Below, in pieces: positions 1-10,901 of a stretch of 64,000 nucleotides of DNA; the first letter of the stretch is position 1; each line of letters begins with the position of its first letter. Below the pieces are notes generated by a model. That model saw only the letters and a program-made list of their open reading frames with translations. It was not told the origin of the DNA and ran no database searches. Source of the DNA: Stichopus chloronotus (Eukaryota; Echinodermata; Holothuroidea; Aspidochirotida; Stichopodidae); NCBI GenBank assembly GCA_021234535.1, contig CM037830.1:1152170-1216169 (forward strand), read 5' to 3'. Position numbers and translations under genes: made by a program.

Positions 1-204
1 TTGGTTGATCCAAAGTCAGTATGTAACAGAAACAAAACTATGTCAGATAACGTGAAGTAAGGACTTGAATAAGCTGAGATTGTTCACTTAACATTGATAG
101 AATTCTGTTAAATATGTCACCCATATTGCATAGGTTTGAATGTATATCATTGCATGATCAACAAACAATACTATCAAGACACTGCCAGCTGTTGCACTGT
201 TGTT

Positions 205-1185
205 TGTTCCTCAGTCCATTCACTAATCTATCAATTAAAAGTAGCTCATGTATTTTTCTCAATCCATCCACTTGTGTGGGAATTAAAAGTGGCTTATGTG
301 GATCATCAGTGCCACCAGCAGTTTTTAAGTCGACTTTGAAATGAGGATTGTAGTCCGTCCAGCCTCTCGATCACTTGACTAAGTTATTAACAACTGCACC
401 TGCTGGGAGGGGTGGGTAAAGAGTGTCAACAAGTGGTCATACCGCAAGCACTTAAAAGTGGCATGCTTTCAGTTGCACTTTTAGTGGCGACATTGAAATA
501 AGGAATGCCCTCGGTTCGGCCTCTCAGTCTCTCAGCTTTACTTTCACTTCATGCAGGTCTTGTATACAGTGGAAGCATAGAAAAATGCTGAATGAGTACA
601 ACATAAACACTGAATCAGTTCAAGGAAAACAGAAGAATTACAAAAGTATAGAGGTGCAAACACAGTTTGTATTTCTGCTGCAAATGATAAGAATAAGATA
701 AGATTAATGCTGGAAGTGCATTTAATAACAACCCCACACTTTTAAGTACATACAGTTTTTTTCTTTTCTTCTTGCTACAAATAATACTTAGCAACAATAT
801 GTTTCATGATATTAATTCAATTTTCAGGGTTAATTAATAAGTTTCACCTTCTCATATGCCAAGTATGCCCACTGGCATTAGGGAACACTGTCAATACTGG
901 AAATTTACCATTTCATGTAAACGGCAGCCCCTTGAACAGATCACCATGTGAAAATCAGCGTGTCCAGTAGTGTGAATTACAAGTTAACTAGTCTGTGTTT
1001 CCATCAAGTGACTAATGTGAGTTTCTCAGTCCATCCGCTTTATTTATCCATTACAACTAACTGATGCATATTCCTGCCCATCCAGTAATCTACGCATTAC
1101 AAGTTACTGATGTGCATATTCCTCAATTCATTCACTGATGTATGAAAGTGAAGTGACTGACAACTTGTATCCCTGCGTCCATCTA
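205..1185. repeat. Diverged ~48-bp tandem repeat in two clusters
   Basis: Units of about 47-50 bp share the pattern TTCCTCARTCCATYCACT, then AATTA/ATTAC, then AAGT..CT.ATGTRTA. Two adjacent units lie at about 205-305 and four at about 975-1185, with unrelated sequence between. A second pair of related segments (about 321-374 and 478-531, both starting TTTTA and containing CGAC.TTGAAAT) lies between the clusters. The units are too diverged to be a recent array. Confidence 0.5.
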
Positions 1186-1678
1186 CTTATATTTAAAGAA
1201 GAAATTTAAAAAAGTCACTATTTTAGTCTTGGTTAGAACTTTATGACTGAGAAAATTCATTTGATTGTTTCGGGTTGTCATTTCATCATATAAGCAATGA
1301 CCATCAGCACTATTGAGTCGTATGTTGTCTCACCTTTCGTCCTTTAGTTTGTCCTTCATGTTTGTCATTTTATTTTCAGCCTATGTTTAATAATACAGTT
1401 GTTGTGATGTGGTTATGTTGATCCTGACAAAGTCATCATACCTGCTACGATTTACTCCCTGTGTCTATGACATACATAGTGTTGAGAAACCTTGTCTGGC
1501 TGAGGACTTTAAAAAATACTGTATCAATCCTTAAAACCAGTAAGGGAGAGATCCTTTGCATTAGTCAACTAAAGCCATTAATTCATTATTCAACAAAGTT
1601 CAACTTTTTTTCCAATTGAACTGACTGGTTTGCAACTGGAAGCAGAATGACATCAATAATGCAGTTGTGCGGGTGTTT

Positions 1679-1709
1679 GTGTGTGTGTGTGTGTTTTTTT
1701 TTTTTTTTT
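1679..1709. repeat. (GT)n microsatellite followed by a T tract
   Basis: About eight GT units run directly into a 16-nt T tract. This is ordinary simple sequence. Confidence 0.9.
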
Positions 1710-3105
1710 CATTGGAATCCTAGAGCTTCAGTTCCATCACTGTGCATAAAGCTGCATGACATGTTATCACCCTTTACTGATGTTAATTTTTAAGTGCAAC
1801 CAGTTTCATTAACATAACTGAGTAATTACTGGTTATGCATGATTTTTTTTTTTTGTGTTAGTCAAACTAAGTTTACATCCTACTGACATTATCTTCCATC
1901 AATTGCACACCCAAAGTATGAATTCTTTCAATGACTCACAAAAGTATTGCTTAAGATGGTTAATCCATTACCATGCAAGACTCTAGTTGCTTTTTACTTT
2001 CCTTGGTTTCTGTACAAATTAGTCTCTTGCAGCTGGTCTGCACCGGTGTAACTGGACATATTTCATATTCTAATTTCCAAAACACAGTTAGGTATAAATG
2101 AGAAATGAAAGTAGCTGCACCCTGAGCAATCTGATTGTTTGACACCAATGTTTATTTAGTGGTAAAATCTAGGTAAAAAAAATTGATCCTACATTTGTGT
2201 AAAATCCAAAAGTCTATCTTGTGTTAGCCTGGATTATGATTTTGCAACAATGCATTATTATATTATATATTATTATCCCTATCAGCACCATTTTGACATA
2301 TGTTTGTATTGACACCGGTTTAATGATATTATGCATGACATGACATCTGCCTCTCATTGCTGCCTCAAGTTTTAAATAACAGTGGGACACTGGAATAATG
2401 CATGAAATCAACATTTTGTTGATACCATGGAATTGATATAATACTGTACCTTAGTCCCATCACCAAGTTGTGGGCTGGTGACTTGTGCACATACTACAGT
2501 AATACTCCTTCAGCAGTAAAAATATGCTCAAGGTGCATCTTGTTACCTGTTTTATTTGCTCAAGGATGTATCAGCAATGAAGTAATGGCAGAGTCAGCAC
2601 TTGTGTGTAATGATACTACATCAAAGATATGTGTGCAATTATCATCTTATTCTGCAGTGTGTTTGTTCATGCAGACTCTGCAATACCAGACAGCCCGACT
2701 TTACTTGTGCATAGTAGACTAATGTGTTAACAGTAATTTTGAAAAGCCCACCAACACTTACTGTATCCTGCAGTGTAATCGGTGAACTCCTATACTGTAT
2801 ATGTCAATCACAAGATCCTCAACCACAGAAGGAAATGTCACTTAATGCCTCAACAACACATGATTTAGCAAATGTCTTTGGTTTTACAAAATATGCTTCA
2901 TGTTATTCTTAATGAAGTTTCATGTTTTGTTATAGGTACTACACAATTTTGGCCAACTTTTTCAATAAGCATATGCTTTGTGACATTATTATAATTACAA
3001 TTATATAATCATAATTAATTGCTTCACTCAAGTAATCAGTATATATATAAATATGAAGTTCCCATCTTCGATCATATAATATCATCACTATGTCCTAACC
3101 TTCAG

Positions 3106-3231
3106 TCACGATCAGCTGTTGTCAATTCACAGATAACTGAATATGACCCAGCTGCTAATATCGAGCAAAGGAAGCACGACACAGCTCTCGCAGCTGCCCT
3201 TAAAGTAATCTTGAAAGAACTCTTGGAATGA
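3106..3231 (+). CDS. Candidate last coding exon of an unrecognised gene
   Basis: A pyrimidine-rich stretch ending CCTTCAG (AG at 3104-3105) is followed in phase 0 by 41 codons and a TGA. The peptide starts SRSAVVNSQ and ends ALAAALKVILKELLE; it is hydrophilic with a predicted amphipathic helical tail. The codons are clearly richer in G+C than the flanks, and the residue composition looks like real protein. The frame stays open back to 3019, but the only upstream start is a TTG, so it would have to be a spliced exon of a gene whose earlier exons I cannot identify. I recognise no family. It could still be a chance open stretch. Confidence 0.35.
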   Translation, partial: SRSAVVNSQITEYDPAANIEQRKHDTALAAALKVILKELLE

Positions 3232-3904
3232 TTACATTTCAATGAAAGTTGATGCTATAAATAATCTTAAGTTACCTAATATTTGTATAGAGTCGGGTTA
3301 TGGTTAAATTATTTAGGTAGATTAGTAATGCCAGGTGTTTGAGAGGGTGATACTCAATACGTCAACAATTTACGCTCAATGTCAATCAAATGACCGCACT
3401 TACACGCAATGGCTGGATATACCTCACACAGTACTGTGTTGGATGTTGGCCTTTGGCATGCTAGTTACATTAAGTACCTACAGTAAGTAGTAACCGGTAT
3501 GAAGAATGTCATGAAAGCTTTGGTCCCTCCTCCAACCTGCCAGATGGTTTGTACAACCCTCCAGGTAATTCACCTCAACCTGACATGTATACACAGTTCA
3601 CTGCGATCTTAGCAGTAGTCAATTAAATATAGTATTTAAGAAACATGTCGCTACTAATCATAGATGTTTTCTGCAAGTTGTTGCTAATTCTCAGCTCCCA
3701 ACATTGGCTACAACACATTTGAAGGCCAACATAAAAGGCATTAAATTTTGAAATATATTTCTCATTGATTCTTCACCAATGGTTAAAGAACTATTGGCAG
3801 TCACATTTTGTGTGATACTGGTTGTGAACACTACCATAAAATGAAAAACGTACTTGAACTTGACAAAATGGTGATAGTGAGTAAAGCCAAACACTGGTTT
3901 TCAA

Positions 3905-4010
3905 CATAGTGATCAAAGGTCATGTGTGGATCAGCAAAGGTCAAAATTTGAAAATCTTGTAAACGTGATATCTAAAGATAAAATCTGGCTTAAACAGTAC
4001 CATTCGAGGG
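3905..4010 (+). repeat. Single copy of the GGTCA / ATATCT dispersed repeat
   Basis: It contains ATCAAAGGTCA, AAAGGTCAAAAT, then AAAATCTTGTAAACGTGATATCT. This order matches copies near 28.4 kb and 59-61 kb: AGGTCA half-sites, then AACCTTGTAAAC, then GATATCTCAAGAAGGG. Confidence 0.55.
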
Positions 4011-6479
4011 GTATGTCGCATCCTGTAATGAGTGGAGCTAGCTATATTGGTTGATTGTTATCTGAAGCTGACAGTGGTCAAAGTCAGTAAACTCAACTTC
4101 GAGATGATTTGGAGGTTCACTTGCCTGATCCTACTGTAGAACTTTGAATGAAGACAGCAGATGATCCCTGCTGTTGTTGTTCTTTTTTTGAGGGGGATCA
4201 AAATTTTGAGGGGGATCAAAATTTGATCTCATAGCCTGATAATCTTATAAACATCTTTCAAGACGTGAATATTGGTGTAACATTTGTAATCGTTAGGTTG
4301 GTATCACTTGATGAATACCATAAAACAGAAAAGACTATCTTCATCGAGGTCCTCTATCAGTCGGAATTAAAACAAGTGTTTAGTGAAGGAAGTAGAAGTT
4401 CATTTGAAGTTCAGACAATATGAAAGTTGAAAACCTAAGTTGAGCACATTGTCACCAACACTTGTCATTGTGTTTTTCAAAATTTTAGCACTCGTGTTTA
4501 AAACAAGTCACTTTGAAAATGTTGCAGCTCCTCATAGTAAAGACCACATTACTTGAAACACAAGTCAGCCCAAGCTTCTCAGTTTCGGAAAATTAGCCAT
4601 AATTTGGTAGGAATCTGTGAAGTAGCCAGGAATATTAGCTGTAAGCTGTCATCCAGGGACGTTCTTCAGGAGTGTAGTTCACTGTTTCATGCTGTTACAA
4701 TTTTAATCAAAGTGCCCCTTGAGTTACATTCACAAATGCATTAAAGACAGTAAACAACCACTAATGAAGTTAATTAAAGGTGATGTACACTTTCCCATCT
4801 CCAGTAAACTTTGTATGACTGTAACATTTATCTGTTACTACCCTTCTTTGTTGTAGGTCATATGCAGGTCACGGTTATTCATATTTGCTAGAATTTGTAT
4901 CAAACGATTAAATCTCTTTTTCACACTTTTAAAGGTACACACATGTAACTCCGTGTGAAGGTTCTACATTTTCAAGGCAAAGCATTCGACCGAAAGCCTC
5001 TTTTGAAATGCAATATTGCATGCTGTGTCCTGTAGTGTTAATATCTGTACAGCTCCCCATGCATAGCTTGGCAAGAGGCCTATTAACACAAACTGTTGAA
5101 GACATAAATTTAAATGGGAGTAGACACAATTATATATTTGGCTGCTCTCTGTGTATTATATATCGTTTGGCTGTTATTGTAAATTTAGTGCTGAATTATT
5201 GTAATCATTGCCCTGCTTAGGGCTGAACATTTTATCAGCTACGGTAGTTTTTGTCAAACACTTTTTGGAGTCTGATTCATTGTAAAGAGTCTGACAAGTT
5301 TACCCTATGAGATATCATCTTCTAAACCTTGGGATCGGCTTTATCGACTATAAAGTATCTAGAAGATGTTTACATTTGTCTTTTGTCTGGTTTATATCCA
5401 GCCGGTTTAATTTCTTAAGTAAAGATTATAGTCTGACAGATACTCTTTCATGTAAATCATATTCACACATTTTGAAAATTGGGATCCTAATAGCAATTAT
5501 GTTGATAGCCTTCATATCAAGGTTGGTTATGTATGGACTGTACTAAAAGGAAATTATGTGCCTAAGGGCCATCCCGTCGTCCTAAATAATTTTTTATATC
5601 AAATTGCACAATACTTAGAATACCGAGGAAGAATAACGCAATGCACTTGTATTTACAAACAATCCTACCCGTCGTTCTGACTTAATGTAGAGAATCCCGA
5701 AAATGAGAGCCATAAACTTGAACAAACATTACATGTTTTATTACTTCGATTGCTAATATTTTTACCTACTATTTGCAAGTTTAGCAGGAAGGTTCCATTT
5801 AGACAGAAGAAACTTTTCTCACACATGGAAACAGTCTCATAAAGATACTGTTTTGAGGCACTTCCATTAATGGGAATGTAGAGACCCCCCCTACTCAGAA
5901 TAAAGGTTTTGGATAATGAACGATGGAAACTACAAAGTCTATTTTAGCAGTAGTAATATCAACACTATGACAATTTATTTTATGTTAGGCGTCATTCATA
6001 GGCATATTTTTAATGACTTATCTTAAATGATTTCCAAGAATTCATTACATTGTAGGCTTCATAGCTCTAATTTTAGATTAGCCGAAAACTCCCTGTGGGC
6101 ATTGGTGTGTGTGTGAAGCTTTTGTTTCGTTACGGGGTGGTCGTCCCCCTGTGATCGTTTATATTTTAAATGCACCTAAATAATGAATTGCCTCCTATCT
6201 GTTTACTCTGTAAAAGGCTATGTATAGCTTATGGAAGTGCCTCAGAAACCGTTGGTTTTAATGACTGGCCGACAGTATTTTGATCGTTTTTCTTGCGTTA
6301 GATACCCTACATATAATGTCAGCACTATAACAGACTTTGTCACTAGTTTACAGTTACTCTTTGCAGGTAGCAATGGAACCTGTGCCAGATTCACATAGTG
6401 ATTATATCATTACAGTAAGTTATGTAAATCTTAAATACACATTCGCAAAAATTCCAAACGGATTCAATTATTTCACTAT

Positions 6480-6882
6480 TCCTCTCCTCTAAGTTGACAA
6501 GATGAGAACTTAGGATCCCCTCATGGTGCCCATGGGAATCCCCGGATGAGCGTCCACCAGATCTCTGAGCTTTTAGTATATTTCTGGGTGAAATATTAAG
6601 TCTCAGAATAGTGTGCTTCAAATATGAAAACTGACGACCCCTTGTGGGGTCTAGAGGCAAAGTCTGTTGGAGGTCCAGGGGCGACTTGAATCCCCCAGAA
6701 ACTCTGCGGTTTAGCATATCTCTGTATGAAAAAGTCCCATGGACTTCCAAGAACCGAAAGATTTAAATATAAACAGGGAATAGACATATATATGTGTTTG
6801 CATTTGTCAGGTCACTTGAGATGAGTGGGGGCCGGGGGCCAAAGGTTCTGACTGGGGAAACCCCCCTCCAGCACCGCCACTG
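6480..6882. mobile_element. Decayed MITE-like element copy related to 41.9-42.3 kb
   Basis: The segment AAACAGGGAATAGACATATA, followed by TTTGTCAGGTCACT, and a terminal GCACCGCCACTG (ending at 6882) match the right half of the element at 41877-42297. An internal duplication is visible: CTCTGAGCTTTTAGTATATTTCTG resembles CTCTGCGGTTTAGCATATCTCTG about 150 bp later. The left end is unclear. No coding capacity was seen. Confidence 0.45.
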
Positions 6883-9155
6883 TCTGTAGACTGTGATATA
6901 CAGCTTTGCTATCATAATATAACTACACGAGTACGTGCAAAGAGCATAGCTAGATGCAAAGAGTGATCTAAAACAAAGCCGTAGTGCGATAAGGGTACCA
7001 GAAGTTTAGTGTACACACATATTTGCGTATAGGGTAATCGCGAAACTGGTTCCAGCGTTATACTGAGAAGATGGCATTAAAGGACATCGCCGCTAACTTT
7101 CATTTCCATAAGTTGAGAAAGTGTGAATAGGCCAATTTTGTATGCTACTCGCTACAACCTGAGTTCGAGGTAACGTAGAACTGTTACTTGCATTATTTAA
7201 TTCAATTTTTACCATTATTTCGTTTAATTAGAATTTGTAGCAAAAATGACTTTGTGACAACAAAAATAATTTCAATGATAGTACTATGGTTATTTGCATG
7301 TGAAGATGCAGTCAGTAAATGTAGGAAAAAATTAAGTGATTCTCGTGTTGTTATCAATCATCAGATAAAATGAAATACAAAATCTGTAAAAAGTCTTTAC
7401 GCAAGCAGTGATTAACTAGAAGTAAAACATGTCAGGTCGACGTTGATCTCTCTTCCACTGAAACAAGACCTCTCTTAGTTTGATATAGCTTAAACTCCTA
7501 AGATTTGGATTTAAAGGCAGAAACTCATCACCCTGAACCATGTTTTTCCTTTCCGGAAAGCAAAATCCTCCACTGGTTCTAAGTTATAGCACTCTTTGAA
7601 TGACAGCAAATTCAAAAGATGCAGAGTAGGCCTAGCTCATATTACACAGGGTACACAGGGATCCATTCTTTTAATTAGGCCTACACATGTGAAGAAATTT
7701 TAGGCAGGCTGTGGGAGGGACTACACTTAGTGGTTGGGAGAATTGGAACTGTGTGGGATGAGTTTTTGTCTTTAAAGAGATTAACTACCATCAAGTGCTA
7801 AAATGAGTGTTTTTTATAAATAAATATTTACATTCAAATCCACCGTTATGTCGGTGAACAGGGGACGTCAATGCTTTCTTAATTTGAAATGAATATTGTC
7901 CATGTTAATGTCAGTGGGCTACTAACGACCGCCACGTTAACGTTGAAGTGCAGTATTATGCAGCATTGATCCAAGTTTAAGGGTTTTTTTATACAGTCCA
8001 CATACAAAGAGCTTTGTACATGAAATAGTAATGTGTTCATACTATTAAACACAAAATGTAGTGATAAAGCACCGAAAATTAACATATGATACAAGATGAA
8101 TATAAGATGGAAGTAGAGGAAGCTAGAAATAAGTTTAAGACTTTCCCACTGAGTGTGGTCCCCTACAGATCAAAAACAAAAAAGCAAACTAAACATAAAA
8201 GGAAACAGGAGAAATATTTTTATATCACTAAAATCCATACAAATATGTAAGAATAAATTAATACTGTGGCCCGGAATGAAACGGTCCGAGTATAGTACAT
8301 TACACGGTAATTTATTGTCAATATTATTACTGCGATGGTGAGTAACATAATAAAATACAAGAGAGGCAGCCTCAATATTTGTAAGTTGTATCTTTTGATA
8401 GCGAAATTGACATTCCTGAGAAAACTGTGTTTTAACAAGAAGAACAATTCTCCCGTCCAGAGTCCAGTAACTATCAACTTTCGAGAATGGGCTTTGTTGG
8501 AGTGGTTATGTCAACGGAGTTTGTGACGTCATCGGGGATGTTGCCGTCAGGACCACCTTTAGCTTTTCTCTTGCCTTGTTAATTTGGTAGCCTTGTAGTG
8601 ATCAGCTCCTGTCTGCTAGGTCCATCTATTGATATGACACTTCCATTTTGATATCACCAAATGCTACGTGCACGTGTTCATCCTGTTTCAGATGCATAAT
8701 CCAGGCGTTCGATCCAGGCGTTACATAACTTATGTCGAAAAGCGGTCAGAAATCGCAGGATGCCTTCCATAAAATTATTCTATCCTTGCATGATTAACAT
8801 CGTTACATGAGGCAATAAACGCACACGTATTTTTGTAAAATCATTTCATCTCAAGATTTTATCCTCTTTTTTCTTTTGTTTTTCGTTGATTTTGTATATG
8901 ATGGTACTTACCGATTTTGCTAAGGAACAATAAATTTTGGTAAAGTTTAATGCCGAAACATTGATCGTACGTCACTGGTTGATTCGAAAAGCCGTTACTG
9001 TGGTTGTTTTTATTGCAATTAAGCCTATTATTTGTAGGCCTACAATATGTTTTTGTGAATTCTTGGAATCGCGTAGGTATCCTTACTGTATGTCATCCGA
9101 TTTTCCTTGTATGGGAACAAATTGGATCAAATAATGTTGTGTGTGCGTGAGCGTT

Positions 9156-9180
9156 TCTCTCTCTCTTTCTCTCTCTCTTC
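9156..9180. repeat. CT-rich microsatellite
   Basis: An interrupted (CT)n run (TTTCTCTCTCTCTTTCTCTCTCTCTTC). This is ordinary simple sequence. Confidence 0.85.
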
Positions 9181-10901
9181 GATCGGAAGAAGTTATCTCT
9201 ATAAAGCAAATAGATTAACTGCTTGTATCACTTCATCCGGTGCCATGTTTTGATTAATGCCCAGACTTTCAGATGTTGCATTGTGATCTATTGTCCATTT
9301 TCCAGGAAACAGAATTTCCTCTTCCGTACATCAGACGTTAATGTAAACTTTCAGTGCTTTCCTTTTGATTACTCCACACAAAAGTACGAAGTTATTTTAT
9401 GTATGCGAAGGTAATATATGATACCAAATATTGCTATGCATCGCTAAATAAACTGAAAATCACGAAATAATTGTTTTCCTTCTTTGACGAGGAATACAGT
9501 CGCAACATGTAAACTTGTTGATTGATCTGTTTTTTGTTTTTTTTTGTCTTTGGGGGTTATTAGTTGCAGTTCAATTTCAATCTGTTAGTCTAGTTTTGTC
9601 TGATTTGACAACTCGGTACCACAGGCTTTGAAATACATGAGAGTCACCTCTGTGAATGTATTGACTACGACCGACAAATGTTTAATATGTCAATGAAAAC
9701 GTTGAAGCAAAGTCAGCTAATTTCCTTTCATTGACACTGCGATCATATCATCATCGCATTCTCAATATTAAATTGCACCTCGCTTCTGCTTTTTCGCAGA
9801 GCATTCATGTACAATTCCCTACATGAAAGTTAACTCATTTAAAAGTGATCCTGTAGTTTTTAACCTCTGTTTTACAATACTTTCAATTTAGCTATATTCT
9901 GAATATACCCACGAGGATACTAGCAATTGGGAAATGCCTGTTCATAAACAAGAGGGTAAACATCTCTCTGATTGAAAATCTTCCAAGAGAGTAATGGTTC
10001 CTTCAAAATTTTAATGTTAAAACCGCGACGTTGTGAGAACCTTACAATCTGTTCAAAATGCAAGCGCACAAACCGGAGCTGTGGACTACGCATGCGCCAC
10101 GGCAATCATTCCATTACGCACCGTACTTATCGCTACAACTCAGCAATTAATTTTTCTCCTCACACAGTGACGAACGATGGGAGTCTCTTACATATTACTA
10201 ACTCTTCTTTTATTAGCAATTGCCAACGATAGCATCCCAAGTTGTGTGCGACATTCCAAGAGAATCCGTCGCCTTGTTTGAATAATGTCAAAGAGAGCGA
10301 GAGAGGATTCAAGAAACTGACACGACAGTTTGAAAAGCTAATCACCTTTGAAGTAGAATGAGCGTTAGAAAGAGATTCCAAATCATTGAATGTTTGGCAT
10401 AGCTGCAATTTACTCGTGATAGACGACCTCTTCAGAGAATGGTTGCAACCCTTCGATCAGAGCAGGGTGGATGGTTGAAACTTAAGTTCTTGTTCGCTTT
10501 CATTTGAAGATTGATTCCACCTGACTGTCTTTCAGAAACTAATTAGGAGGGACAAATTGTGGTACTTCTTAGAGCAGGTCTAGTGACACGTTACGGCCAG
10601 AGAAGTGAACATGAAGTATACGAATCAACTGATGTGAACTAATTTACGCGTCCTTGAAATGCAAACGAAGGTAAGACCATATGGTTAACTGTCGATTAAA
10701 GTTGTTTACCTACCGTATTTTTGAGGACTAGCTTCTCCTGTGATTGGCGATGCAAAAGTTTTCCTGGATTTTGTCACAGTGCTTTTGAATCGCGGGTTTG
10801 AACAACCAGGGCACATAAAATGATGCAAATCTAGAAACTGCTCTGAACACAATGGTGCTGAAGTTGTCGGTATAGCTGAATACTGGAAGTGAAAACCTCA
10901 C

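Larger units (their letters stand above)
1..3105. other. Non-coding flank or intron of an upstream gene
   Basis: No convincing open reading frame or splice-bounded exon was seen here. The stretch holds a diffuse ~48-bp repeat (205-1185), a GT/T tract (1679-1709) and AT-rich unique sequence. If the exon proposed at 3106-3231 is real, this stretch would be its upstream intron(s), which is inference. Confidence 0.5.
3232..10889. other. Intergenic region upstream of the GPCR gene
   Basis: No gene was found on either strand. The stretch holds a single GGTCA-type repeat copy (about 3905-4010), a two-copy 18-bp duplication around 4178-4215 (unit GAGGGGGATCAAAATTT), a decayed element copy (about 6480-6882), three TAGGCCTA palindromes (7627, 7676, 9035) and a CT tract (about 9156-9180). 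The last few hundred bases probably contain the receptor's promoter and 5' UTR, but I see no TATA box I would trust. Confidence 0.55.

Noticed and set aside
6391..6750. 119-codon minus-strand frame
   Set aside because: It falls inside the decayed MITE-like repeat shared with 42 kb.
8701..8725. GTTCGATCC resembling a tRNA T-arm
   Set aside because: No A box, anticodon stem or acceptor stem at the right distance.
10668..10680. Donor-like AAG|GTAAGA upstream of the GPCR
   Set aside because: It could be a 5' UTR splice donor, but no acceptor before the ATG is convincing and the in-frame stop at 10890 makes a coding upstream exon reading straight through impossible.
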